Shown in pieces: positions 22,341-33,000 of a stretch of 64,000 nucleotides of DNA. Origin of the DNA: Prosapia bicincta (lineage: Eukaryota; Arthropoda; Insecta; Hemiptera; Cercopidae); NCBI GenBank assembly GCA_036971475.1, contig JBAIZL010000006.1, forward strand, positions 4,998,501 through 5,062,500, in the 5' to 3' direction. Below the pieces are notes generated by a model. That model was not told the origin of the DNA. It saw only the letters and a list, made by a program, of their open reading frames with translations, and searched no databases. The translations under genes were made by a program, and so were the position numbers. Position 1 is the stretch's first letter, and every line of letters begins with the position of its first letter.

Positions 22341-23103
22341 CAGTGTCATTATTTTATTTAGTATTTGTGTTTGTCATTGTGTCAGACTTAATTTTATTCT
22401 GTATTGTATGTGAGTATTTCTAAAAACAAATGTACTATATTTCGATGTGGGAGATTTCATGAGTAGACCATAAGTTGTTTAATTTTGTGAGAATGGGAGT
22501 AATATTTGTGATTATATGTGAAGTGATTCTGAGAAGATATGAGTTATGTTAGTTTTATAAATTATTTTGTGGTTGTTGTTGGTCTACGGTTAGTGAACAT
22601 TAGTTTAACATTTTTAATGTTTCTTTTAAAATTAAGTTGGTTTATAGATTGCTATGTTGAAGAACATTGTTGTGTGGAGTTAAAAAACACAAATTATTGG
22701 AATACTTAAAGAGGATGGAAAATCTAAGATCCCAGTAACAGATTTTTGCTAATGAAAATAGTTTAAAGTAATTTCATCAAAAGAGGTAAAAACAAATGCA
22801 CCAATTTTTAAAGCTCTACAAATATATACAAAAAGACATATCTAAAAATCTTTTAATCAACCTCAAAGTAGCTCCTTCATAAAAACTAGCTTTTTATAGA
22901 AGAATATAAAATTTGAACAAAATAATCACAAACGATACAACTATCAACATCCATGTCATATAAAGAAATCAAAATGGACTTTATCAAAGAGATTATAAAC
23001 ATCAAGGTGTAAAAACAACAAAATTATTACTAATTAAAAACCAAATATGTGAAAATTTAGGAGTTTATAATACATATAAAATTCAATGTATAGCATTTCA
23101 TGA

Positions 23104-23480
23104 TTATTCAAATAAAATATACACTCTGTAATTCGGCCTGGACTGAACTAATGAGACAGGATATTGAGGTACTGAAACCTGGCTGTTTGGAAAGTTCTCC
23201 TGGTCTTGAATAGTTCTGGAAAGAGCGGCCGGGAATTTGTTACTGGTAGAGTTAGTCACGTCCCAGTGGCAGGTCGGTGACCAGTCAAGGCCTCCACGGG
23301 TTGTGGTACCAAGCACAGCCTCAGGCCTGACGGACGGAGTCACAAGTTCGAGGTTGGATTCATAAGGGCAAACGTCTCGTTAAATGGATGGTAGATTTCT
23401 TAACTTTATGGCTAAAAATGCGTTCTATGAGAAGGGAGGTAAGGGCCGAGCGACTAGGTGCTCCCTTGCCACACTCTTCT
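23104..23480. other. GC-richer segment of unknown nature
   Basis: About 380 bases distinctly richer in G+C than their surroundings. The minus strand is open for about 85 codons (including GGLDWSPTCHWDV) from just after an in-frame TAA near 23380 to a stop at 23104. I do not recognise the peptide. No convincing splice sites are seen. It could be a decayed repeat (SINE- or transposon-derived) or a small host exon. Confidence 0.3.
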
Positions 23481-23664
23481 GTTTAACCATCTTTTATTTT
23501 CTTCTACATTTCAAGTAGCATAACCACACTGTATACCTGTATGACTCGCTGATTTGTAATAATATCCTTGTTGCCTTGCACTGAGGCTAGTGTTTACTGT
23601 TGACTTGTGATCATAGTATTATGTGCTGTATAGAGAGTACGTATAGTGTACATGTTTAGTGTGA

Positions 23665-23958
23665 TGTCAGGAAAAAGAAAACCAATGACATTAACAAAGT
23701 CCATTTTGATGTGACATTTCAATAAAAGTATGAAATTTTGAAACGTTTGGAAAAAAGTTATGCCATTTATCTAAAGAATACAGTGTTGCCTGTGCAACAA
23801 TAAACAACATCAAGAATAAAAAAGACAAATTTGAATTGTTCTTCAAGAGCAACAAGAAATCCACTGGTATAAAAAAACTTTGAAATCAGGTAAATTTACC
23901 CAAGGGGAAGATGTACTTAATGTATGATTCATTCAAGAAAGCAGACATACAACTATTT
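23665..23958 (+). pseudogene. N-terminal fragment of a Tigger/pogo (CENP-B-like) transposase
   Basis: MSGKRKPMTLTKSI, then (after frame breaks) KYEILKRLEKSYA, VACATINNIKNKKDKFELF and MYDSFKKADIQLFQEKS. This is the CENP-B N-terminal helix-turn-helix layout of Tigger elements. It is interrupted at 23971 by the LINE inserted at 23972-26674; the sequence resumes at 26675 after the duplicated target. Confidence 0.6.
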
Positions 23959-23971
23959 CAGGAGAAGTCCT
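23959..23971 (+). repeat. Target-site duplication, left (LINE 1)
   Basis: CAGGAGAAGTCCT, exactly repeated at 26675-26687. Confidence 0.85.
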
Positions 23972-24116
23972 CCTCTCGGGGGAGCCTGTAACCCCTAGAG
24001 AGCGCGTCCCCAGGTAGCGGATAGAGGAATGCCTTCAATGGTTTACCATTGGGTGGTAGGAGTGAAATAAAATAGCTCCCGCGGACCAACAGGTAGAAGT
24101 CCAACCTCTCGAGGCA

Positions 24117-24641
24117 ATGGCACTCACCATGACTAGTGCAATGAACATATGCGATATTAATGCTACCGCGTTCGGGGCAGCCGACGCGCCGTGCCCTGCA
24201 GTCCGGGGGCACGCCGACAAATATGCTACGAGGACAGCGACTCTTAAACAAGCCAATGCTATCGCGTCTGAAACAGCTGACGCATTGTGTCCTGCAACTT
24301 TAAACATCTTACAGTTGAACGTTAACGGCACACAGAGAAAGATGGACTTACTCTCATGCCTACTTCACGAAAATAATATCCACATAGCCTGCCTACAAGA
24401 GACTAAACTAAATCCAAATCTAAGCCTCCAGATCAAAGGCTACTTGGTTATTAGGAAAGACAGAACAAAAAATCTTGGAGGGGGTCTTGCCTTCCTTGTG
24501 AAAACTCCTATTGTCAAGTATGAAGAATTCTCACCAGCTCACAATCTACCTAATGACTCCAATACTGAAGCACATGCTATCAATCTTCTCCTACCCAAAT
24601 GCACAATAACAATTGTCAACTTATACCATCCTGATACTTGA
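24117..24641 (+). pseudogene. LINE 1 ORF2, endonuclease N-terminal part
   Basis: Begins the APE endonuclease at LNILQLNVNG (about residue 62), with CLQETKL (metal-binding Glu) and GGGLAFLV, reaching TITIVNLYHP before a frameshift near 24640. The 60 residues before the endonuclease are Ala-rich and may be a leader or fused ORF1 remnant. Confidence 0.75.
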
Positions 24642-25480
24642 CTCGGACTTCATTAAACACCTCTTCCCCTCCTCTTCTGACATCAAACTACTTCTTGGCG
24701 ATTTCAATGCCAAAAGCCCCTCATGGGGATGCCCCCAACTTGACAGCAAGGGAGAAGATGTTGAGGACCTACTATTGGACTTAGATCTCTCAACTTTAAA
24801 CACAGGAGAAAACACCTACCTATCAAAAGCAAATGGCACGACTTCCCCCCTCGATATCACAGCAATTGACTTCTCACACCTCGACCTTGCTGAGTGGAAA
24901 GTTGTTAAAACCGGCATCAGTGATCACTACCCAGTTATCACTTCCCTCAACCTTGATGTTAATTCTGGACCCCAAAACAACAAATCGTGGAACTTTCGCA
25001 AAGCTAATTGGGATAGCTTCACAGAAACCCTTGAAACTCATTGCAAACAAATACCAGACACCCAAAATTTGGACAATCTCGTTCAAATTTCCACTTGTGG
25101 TATACAGAAAGCAGCAAAGCTCTCCTTCTCAAGGGGAAAGAGAAAGAATAATTGGGTGCCCTATTGGAAGGATCGTAATATTGACACCTTGATTCACGAA
25201 AGAGATATGGCCTGTAATGAACACGAGAAGAACAACAACGTTGTAAATAGAAAAAAGCTATTAGACATCTGTAAAAAGGTTGAAGAGGAAATTTCCACCT
25301 GCAAACGCGACAAATGGGCAGATCTCTGCAATAGGTTAGATCCTAGGAAAGACCATCAACACTGGAAGGTGATCAAATCCCTTGATACAGGCAGCATCCT
25401 ACAAAATAAGCAAACAGGAGAAACTACAAGCAAGCCATACAAAAAAGCAAACGTTTTGAGCAAAAAGACATCTTCACTGA
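24641..25480 (+). pseudogene. LINE 1 ORF2, endonuclease C-terminus and linker
   Basis: Continues in another frame: LLLGDFNAKSPSWG (catalytic GDFNA), LDITAIDFS and ISDHYPV (catalytic SDHxP), then a linker with a Trp-rich region (WNFRKANWDSF). A second frameshift near 25450 returns to the frame of the reverse transcriptase. Confidence 0.75.
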
Positions 25481-26387
25481 TGAGCTCACTTTGGAAGAAC
25501 TCGAGTGCGCAATCCGTAACCTCAACCCCAAAAAGTCTCCAGGTATAGATCTTATCTTCAGCCAAATGATTAAATACTTTGGAGCGTCTGCCAAGCTTAC
25601 ACTTCTCCAAATCTTCAACTTATCTTGGAAATCAGGCAAACTGCCCATTATATGGAAGAAGTCTGTTATTATACCGATTTTGAAACCAGGCAAAGATGCC
25701 ACCAGCTGTAAGAATTACCGTCTTATCTCCTTAACCAGCATCCTGTGCAAACTAATGGAAAGAATCATCCACACAAGAATCATGAACTGGCTAATCGATC
25801 GTAATATTTTACACTTCTACCAAACAGCATTTAGAGCCGGGCACAGCACAGTAGACCAACTTTTTTACATGGTTCAGTCCATCATCTATGGACTTCAAGA
25901 AAAACCCCACAAAAAGACTACCTCAGTCTTCCTTGACCTCTCTGCAGCGTTTGACAGAGTCTGGAGGCAAAAACTCATTGTGATTTTACACAGTGCTGGC
26001 ATCAATGGCAACACATTACTCTGGATAAACGATTTCCTCAGACATAGAAAATTTGTTGTGAGAGTTAATGGAAAGTATTCCAAGACGCACAGATCGTGGG
26101 AGGGAGTCCCACAGAGATCGGTCTTCAGCCCTCTGCTATTCCTCATATATATGAACACCATCCATGAACACATATGCAATGAGGCTAAAATTGCCTGCTA
26201 TGCAGACGACATCGCTATCTGGCATACACACTCTGATATCTCAGTCTCTGAGCAAGCCTTAAATACCAACCTGCTTAGCATCGAAACCTGGGCTAAAGAC
26301 CTTAAGATCCTTATTAACCCTGATACAACCCGTGATTACAACATCTTCCGACGTAAATGCCGTTGCAAAACAGAAGCTCTGCCATAA
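25455..26387 (+). pseudogene. LINE 1 ORF2, reverse transcriptase (truncated)
   Basis: RT blocks in order: NLNPKKSPGIDLI, SVIIPILKPGKD, NYRLISLTSILCKLMERII, QTAFRAGHSTVDQL, VFLDLSAAFDRVW, GVPQRSVFSPLLFLIYMN (the usual GVPQGSVLSP has changed) and the catalytic CYADDIAIW. The frame is lost about 60 residues after YADD, where an internal deletion begins. Confidence 0.8.
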
Positions 26388-26586
26388 CAACCAAAGAAAA
26401 TCATCACTTCCCGAGCTTAACTTCGACAGGGAAATAACAAAAACAATTGCCAGACTGAGGACAATGCACCTCAAAGACATGAAAATCTTGCCTGATGGAT
26501 CAAGAACATACCCTGAATGTAGGCACTGCCCAGGGATACAGCTTGATGTGGCCAGTGCAGTGCTTCACGCCTTTGGACCCGTGTAA
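26332..26586 (+). pseudogene. LINE 1 ORF2, extreme C-terminus after internal deletion
   Basis: Encodes SSLPELNFDREITKTIARLR and YPECRHCPGIQLD, a C-terminal zinc-knuckle-like tail found after the RNase H region of such LINEs. It is in a different frame from the RT, and the intervening RT thumb/RNase H is missing. Confidence 0.6.
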
Positions 26587-26674
26587 CTGTGCTCTCTCTA
26601 CCTTTCTCTGAACACTTTTTTTCTTTTTTTTATTGTTTTTATTGCACTTGTCACACAACAACAACAACAACAAA

Positions 26675-26687
26675 CAGGAGAAGTCCT
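26675..26687 (+). repeat. Target-site duplication, right (LINE 1)
   Basis: CAGGAGAAGTCCT, exact copy of 23959-23971. Tigger-like sequence resumes after it. Confidence 0.85.
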
Positions 26688-27039
26688 GAAATTTTTTTCT
26701 ACCACCAATGAATAAAACCATTGTGCATTTTTTTTATTTACGTATTGTATGGTATTGTATTTTAGCACTGTTTATTTTACTGTACTCTACCCTACAATGT
26801 TTATCATTAAGCAAAAAGCACACACTGTGTATTTTACTGTCAATTTCATAATTTTTTTATTGTACTCTACAATGTTAATCGACTAACTATAACATGTGTT
26901 TATTATATTTCAATGCGCATTGTATGTTTTTAACCCTTTGACCCATAATTCCTGCATTTTTGTTAAACCAAAACTACCTATCCTAATATAGTGCCAGATT
27001 AGCAAGATTGTACTAAATAATGAGGTATTAAAGTAAGTA

Positions 27040-27310
27040 ATAACAATTTATTGTTATTACACTTTTGCTACTACTTGTGACCAGACTGTGTCAACACAGA
27101 TCACACATACTCTTCGATCACATCACTTCTAGATTTCAAAAAAATGGTACCGAGGAAGCACAACTGCAGTATTCCTAGCGGCAAAAATACGAGGCTGAAG
27201 AAGTCATAAGACGAAAACGTTTCCTCCAAGTGTAAGTTAACAATTTAACAACTTTTAGTTAACAAAAAGTCTGGTCGCAAGTAATAGGAAAAGTGTAATA
27301 AGTAATTAAA
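27040..27310. repeat. Inverted repeat flanking a hammerhead candidate (AACGTT type)
   Basis: The left arm has ATTACACTTTTGCTACTACTTG, cut here as ATTACACTTTTGC then GTGACCAGACT; the right arm carries the complement AGTCTGGTCGCAAGTAATAG and AAAGTGTAATAA. The ribozyme candidate sits between them. The same arrangement recurs at 53950-54142. Confidence 0.65.
27191..27226 (+). ncRNA. Hammerhead ribozyme candidate (AACGTT type)
   Basis: Stem I GAGG (27191-27194) with CCTC (27223-27226), core CTGAAGA (27195-27201), one extra A, short stem II GTC-ATAA-GAC, GAA (27213-27215), stem III perfect palindrome AACGTT (27216-27221) and predicted cleavage after T27222. All core positions are conserved. Confidence 0.58.
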
Positions 27311-27506
27311 AACCAGCTCGTCATGAACAGCAACAAGATCTCGAAATTTATTGTTCTCTTGAATTTTGTAGTCCCTTTAGTTAAAGTAATTAATTTATTA
27401 CTATTTGTAGTTATTTCAGTTTAAAATTTGAATGAAATTACACATCACTTTAATATAACTTTATGACAATTTGAACTTTATATTTTGTAAATTTATAAAA
27501 ACTTAC

Positions 27507-27556
27507 TGAGACAGAGGGTTTTTGATCGCTATGTGGTGATCTTCATCAGTGTCTCA
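27507..27556 (-). ncRNA. Hammerhead-like candidate, PLE-2 type
   Basis: On the minus strand: stem I TGAGACA/TGTCTCA (7 bp, perfect), core CTGATGA, one extra A, stem II GATCAC-CACATA-GCGATC (one mismatch), then AAA in place of GAA and a non-palindromic stem III region. The G12 change suggests a decayed copy. Confidence 0.45.
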
Positions 27557-27749
27557 CTGATGAACTACAAAATTCAGTAGACTGATAACACAAAATTCAA
27601 GGAAGTATATAGTTTTGACTTCCGATGTTTACAATAGTTGTAAGAATAAACATACACCACATTTTTGTAAACATTGTAAGTCAAAACAATTATTATTTCA
27701 ATTTCAACCGATAAAAACAAAGTGGTTTCTGTAGGCCTATCCGTTTTGA

Positions 27750-27751
<2 letters not shown>

Positions 27752-27822
<71 letters not shown>
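27752..27822. repeat. (TA)n microsatellite
   Basis: Uninterrupted TA run. Confidence 0.9.
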
Positions 27823-27825
<3 letters not shown>

Positions 27826-28700
27826 ATCAATAACATTACACTTAACTTAACAAAGCTAAAAATTATGACCCCAGCTAAACAATTACCAAGCAATTTAACC
27901 AAAACAACTTACAAATAAATATTTGGAACCAACCTACAGCCCCAAACAAAAATTAAAAATAAATAGAAAAAATTAAAGAGAAACACCAAGACTGTGCTTT
28001 ATGTATTATAAAGTGAAAAGATTTAGTATTTTAAAATTTTTTAAAAACCCGTGATACACAAATAAGTAAACCCTTTACTTAACCGAGTACTTCTTCTTTA
28101 CACAAACAGCTGCACAAAATGCCCAACAGAACCACAAACTGCAGCAATAGTCAAAAAATATTTTTTTCAACATGATTCAGTATATCCTTGCTTCGTTTAT
28201 CTTCAGTTCTTTTTTAATTAACAAGGTATTGCTAAAAGGCACAAAAGATGTTTAAATTACTTGTGTTTTATACTTGTGTGTATGTGTGTGTTTCCGCACA
28301 CGTGTGTGTGTGTTTCTATTAATAGAGTATCAAGATTGAAAAATTAATAGCAAAATTTTTACATAAGATGTAACAAGTGTTACATAAACACTTTTAACAC
28401 ACTATTTAATGTTTATTAAACACTATAATATACATTGGTATTAAACAATTGTCTACAGTATAACTTGCTTTTTGATTAAGGATGACGACTATTCGGGATA
28501 TCAATTACTAATGAAGACAATTGTTATACATTGATATATGTCAAAGGGTATAAATTGAAGGTGAAATTACATAATATAAATAATTTTACTAATGAAGTAT
28601 GTGTATGTGATTTCATGAACCTTCTGATTTTCAAATATAAAAAATTCACATCTGCAAAACGTTTATAATGATGACACTGATGAAGCTGGATGTGTTGACA
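27823..28700. other. No gene recognised
   Basis: AT-rich with a short imperfect (TG)n tract near 28274-28314. Nothing coding recognised. Confidence 0.4.
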
Positions 28701-28707
28701 AAACATT

Positions 28708-28882
28708 ATATCTCACTAAAACACTTGTAAATATTTTACAATTTCCCGATAGTAGCTCTTACTTATATTTGTTGAGGGCGGCTGCTTTGGGAGATGTGTA
28801 CTCAGACTGTAACTGAGTTATTTACAAGTGTTTTAGTGAAAACTAGTAGCTCACTTGAAGATGGAATCAACAAATATTATGA
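28708..28882. mobile_element. PLE-1 terminal-repeat palindrome without coding body
   Basis: Left terminal repeat (CACTAAAACACTTGTAAATA to CAGACTGTAACTGAG) joined to an inverted terminal piece ending GAAGATGGAATCAACAAAT. Only the terminal repeats are present. Confidence 0.65.
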
Positions 28883-29284
28883 CTCAGTATGTTTTCATAA
28901 ATTTACTCAAATTATAAATTTGGAAGGTCATTAGTTATAAAGTTAAAATATATGGTAATCTTTATTAACATTTAAAAGTATATTTATATTGTACCTTATC
29001 CTGTTGTTTATCAAGAAGTTATAATTCACTTCTTTTTTGAATTAACTACTTGACTAAATATCAATTACTGGATTTTTTTTGTGGATGCATCTCACACTAA
29101 CACAATGCATTTTTCAAAATTATGATTCCAGTTAATTTCTCATTGAAGAATGAATTTAATTAAATTTTTAAAGCTATGAATTAATGTATCAAGATAACCA
29201 AAACATTTCCAAATATCAATATTGAAAAGTGTTAAAAAAATATATTATAAAACATAGAAACATTTAAATATTATTTGTTTCCAT

Positions 29285-29380
29285 CTTCAACTTGAGCAAC
29301 TAGTATAGGCAACAAAAGTAAGTGCTACTATAGACTAGTGTTTAAGTTTAAACACTTACCAGTACTGGTAAGTTTATGAA
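29285..29380. mobile_element. PLE-1 terminal-repeat remnant
   Basis: Short pieces CCATCTTCAACTTGAGC and AAGTAAGTGCTACTATAG in decayed order. Confidence 0.45.
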
Positions 29381-29559
29381 ACCTTTTGTTTAAAAATGTT
29401 AAAAATAATGAAATTTACATTGAATTAGTTAAAACATAATTCACTTAGTGTATACTCTCATAGGTTATAAATAAAAGTGCTGTTTTAGCACAGGAAAGTT
29501 TTTTTATACTTGTAATCTTCAGCAGGTCAATTATAAATATATAATATCTCTTAAACCAC

Positions 29560-29745
29560 AAATAATAATTGTATATGTCCTGATGTACATTTTGATTGCA
29601 AAGCAACCATCTTCAGAGATAGTTACTACAAGACTAATTTTGAAGAGTTAGTCCTGCAGCAATAACCTCTGAAAATGATTGCTTTGCAATCGAATGTACA
29701 CCAGAACATGCAACGTATTTGTGGTTTAATAGGTTTTATTTATTT
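29560..29745. repeat. Palindrome with two decayed hammerhead-like folds (ATGTACAT type)
   Basis: Arms contain TTAAACCACAAAT and its complement. On the minus strand (about 29577-29625) the core is CTGAAGA with stem II GGTTGC-TTT-GCAATC, AAA for GAA, ATGTACAT and C. On the plus strand (about 29665-29712) the core is CTGAAAA and one A of GAA is lost. Both therefore look inactivated while the stems still pair. Confidence 0.6.
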
Positions 29746-29844
29746 ATAGTAAAAAATTACACCACAGTTGCTCCAAGTTATTATTAGCTTAAGTTTGAGA
29801 AAAAACAAAAATATTTATAAATACTTTTTTAATATACAATTTTA

Positions 29845-30080
29845 TTAATCACTTAAACAATAGTTTATCACTATCCGAACTTTAAATTTTGTAAATTTGT
29901 TAAAACTTACTGAGACAGAACGTTTTCAATCGCTATGTGCCGATCTTAGCACAATCGAAAAACGTTCTGTCTCAGTAAGTTTTAACAAATTTACAAAATT
30001 TAGAGTTCGGATAGTCATAAAGTATTATTTAAGTGATTAATAAGATTCACCAAACGCAGTGGACTACAAAATTCAAGAAT
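29845..30080. mobile_element. PLE-2 terminal-repeat palindrome without coding body
   Basis: AATCACTTAAACAATAG, ACTATCCGAACTTTAAAT and ACTTACTGAGACAGAACGTT face their complements. The centre (29925-29960) carries incomplete hammerhead pieces: one half keeps GAAAAACGTTC and the other the complement. Confidence 0.7.
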
Positions 30081-30364
30081 ACAATTTTAATTCATTTATT
30101 TCATTCTTACATAACTAATTTTTCAAATAAAAACAATTTAATTTAAATAAACATAATATTGTATTATTTTAAAACTTTAATGCTAATATTATTAACTTTG
30201 ACTGTAATATTAGACTGTTTTTTTTAAATGTATCAGGCACAATTTTTAAACTATGTAGTGTATTAATTTTTCCAGGCTTTATTTTTTTAATAAAAAAGTT
30301 CTTTTTAAACATTTTATTTCTTAACATATTTTTGTTACTAACTAATAAGTACATATGGTAATAT

Positions 30365-30385
30365 ATAAATAAATAAATAAATAAA

Positions 30386-30425
<40 letters not shown>
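30365..30425. repeat. (TAAA)n-(TA)n microsatellite
   Basis: Short AAAT tetranucleotide tract followed by a TA run. Confidence 0.85.
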
Positions 30426-30429
<4 letters not shown>

Positions 30430-31271
30430 TGTAGAATATATATTGTTGTAGTTGTATTTCAAAAAAAAGAAATTTAAGTTCATAACTCTTACTTACTTTT
30501 GTGATGTATTCTTTTCAGCAAGTTTTGTGACTTGTTAAAGAACAAATTAACATGGATGAATCTGTATACTTGTTATCAAAAAGATTTCTGTAAGAGGTGG
30601 GGCAATATTAATTCTATATTTAAAAAAAAATTAATTTTAACTTATCAGAGTGAAAATTATGTAGTGCCTGGTTAGTTGTAAAGATATCACAATATATTAA
30701 CTCAAGCATCTCTTAACACGTTTATTACATTAGTATAGAGATGTATCTTGGGGTTCTGGCTTATATTTGTTTTTTAAAAAATAACTAATCTCTTACAGGT
30801 TAATTATCTACACATGTTGTAATTAAGTGCTTTAACATTGTTAATTCATGTACAGAAATTATTTTATGATTACACATTTGATTGATGATTTGAATCTAAT
30901 CATTTAAAAATTAAACTTACTTGTTAATTCTTTTAAAATGTCCAGCCTTTACATTTTATGGTCTTTTGCTATAACTTTAGTATAAATAAGCCCCAGTTTG
31001 ACAAAATATGGGTGGAAGTTCCTCATATCTTAAAAAAAGGACAATTGTCACTCATCTCAACTAATATACCTGGTAGCCACCTAAATACTACTGATGATTG
31101 TCTAGTATAGTCGTAAGTTTTTAGTTTTGTTTCATTACGTTTTAAAACAAATTACTGTAATTATTAATCTGTGCAAGTTGTTAAAATTTCAATATTAAAT
31201 ACACATTAAAAAATTAATAAAATTTTACAAGCTTTTATTTTGTTATTATTTGATTCCATCTTCATCTAAAC
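30426..31271. other. No gene recognised
   Basis: AT-rich; nothing recognised. Confidence 0.35.
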
Positions 31272-31325
31272 TACTTACACTAAAAACCTTGAACAGATAT
31301 TGATATAACTCTCATCCGTAGTAAC

Positions 31326-31370
31326 CAAGCACTGATGAAGGTGACATTGTCGTCAAAACTAGTATGTTTG
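31326..31370 (+). ncRNA. Hammerhead-like candidate (ACTAGT type), unit 1
   Basis: Stem I CAAGCA (31326-31331) with TGTTTG (31365-31370; one G-T), core CTGATGA (31332-31338), one extra A, stem II GGTGAC-ATT-GTCGTC with two G-T pairs, AAA instead of GAA, stem III palindrome ACTAGT (31358-31363) and A31364. The G12-to-A change would normally inactivate it. Confidence 0.5.
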
Positions 31371-31733
31371 TTTTAATAAACTAATGTGTAGTAAGATTTA
31401 GAGTAAACTACTTTAATTTTTACCATTGTGAATTGTACTCACTAGCTAAGCTCTAATGAACATAATATGAACATATTGATATGTTTGTTACACATGCCTA
31501 TAGTAGCACTTACTTTTTTGTTATTAAAGACAGCTGTTTCAGAAAATGTATCCCATTGTCATCTCAGACCATAACACGGTTGCTCTGAATATTGTAGGTT
31601 TACCATTTCATTAGACAGCTAGACAAAACCCAACATTCGGAAGATAAATTCCAAGATTTCTTCTACGATGTTAGTAGTATACTTACACTAAAAACCTTGA
31701 ACAGATATTGATATAACTCTCATCCGTAGTAAC

Positions 31734-31778
31734 CAAGCACTGATGAAGGTGACATTGTCGTCAAAACTAGTATGTTTG
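31734..31778 (+). ncRNA. Hammerhead-like candidate (ACTAGT type), unit 2
   Basis: Identical to the unit-1 copy 408 bp upstream. Confidence 0.5.
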
Positions 31779-33000
31779 TTTTAATAAACTAATGTGTAGT
31801 AAGATTTAGAGTAAACTACTTTAATTTTTACCATTGTGAATTGTCCTCACTAGCTAAGCTCTAATGAACATAATATGAACATATTGATATGTTTGTTACA
31901 CATGCCTATAGTAGCACTTACTTTTTTGTTATTAAAGACAGCTGTTTCAGAAAATGTATCCCATTGTCATCTCAGACCATAACACGGTTGCTCTGAATAT
32001 TGTAGGTTTACCATTTCATTAGACAGCTAGACAAAACCCAACATTCGGAAGATAAATTCCAAGATTTCTTCTACGATGTTAGTAGTATAATATGCCTTCA
32101 ACTTATCTATTTAAAATAGAGGACATCATTTTAACTTCTGGCTTTTTAGATCTTGTAGTAAAATATATGGCCAGCAGTTTCAGTGTATTTATTCAGTCCA
32201 CAAAATCAGTATTTGTTATATCTTCCTCTAGAAAGAGTTACCATCCAACAGTTTTGTTAAATTAACAATTTTTTTATGTCCAGTCCAGTGTGCTTGCTAT
32301 TGTTAAAGAAGATAGAGTTACCTTGAATATTTGGTTCGAGTCTTCAACCTGTTCTTGCTATAATCTATCTTCTTTGCTGATCCTTCACCTTATATTTTAA
32401 ATAGTTCTAGGATCACTTCCAATCTATTTTAATTTGAAAAGGAAAAATTGTTTCAGTCTTAATGTCTAAAGGGAAGTTGGTTATATTCTGTTGGTATATT
32501 TGTAATTTTGATTTACTAAATTTTAGGAAAACTTTATACTGTAAATATATATTACTGTAGAACCTTTAACCCTGTAGCTATAACTCAAATAAAAATTCCA
32601 AGCGTTTTCTAAACTATATTATTATCACCTTGGGTAACAGTACCAAAATGTTAGACATCTTTTAAGTCTACTGCAACAGTCTACTGCTTTTAATTTCTCT
32701 CAGTTTTGCACTTCACTTCTCCAATTTCTTATTCATTTTCAGTCTCTCTATTGTCCCACCTAATATGGCCTTCTCTTAACAAATAAAGACTTTTAAGAGT
32801 TTATTTCGAGATCTGTTTATCGGACATTCTAATTAATGATCATCACATTTTGTCTTAAAAAAAAAGATATTAGCTCAGTAAACCTACAGGGGTAGGGAGT
32901 CTCTGCAGCAGATCTCATCATACTTTTTACAATCTGTTCTAAATAGTCGTCTCAACAGCTTCTATTCACATGCAGTGTTGGTAGTGTTATAAGTACTGGT

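Larger units (their letters stand above)
23972..26674 (+). mobile_element. Internally deleted LINE with 13-bp target duplication
   Basis: Non-LTR retrotransposon bounded by an exact 13-bp duplication, with a (CAA)n tail at the 3' end (26655-26674) and a GC-rich 5' leader. It encodes an APE-type endonuclease and reverse transcriptase; the distal RT/RNase H part is deleted and joined to the extreme C-terminus. I place it in the I/Jockey group by its EN opening (LNILQLNVNG) and YADD RT, without certainty about the clade. The body is about 2.7 kb, roughly half the usual length. Confidence 0.82.
31272..32089 (+). repeat. 408-bp head-to-tail tandem duplication carrying a hammerhead-like fold
   Basis: Two copies (31272-31681 and 31680-32089) with a period of exactly 408 bp. 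The only difference I found is A31437 versus C31845. Each unit holds a hammerhead-like fold and PLE-1 terminal-repeat sequence (CCTATAGTAGCACTTAC, GACAGCTGTTTCAGAAAATG) and has no coding frame. It could be a recent local duplication or a dimeric insertion from a circular/multimeric RNA. Confidence 0.85.

Noticed and set aside
28677..28720. CTGATGAAG site as a further hammerhead
   Set aside because: No pairing stem II and no GAAA followed by a palindrome; at most a decayed relic.
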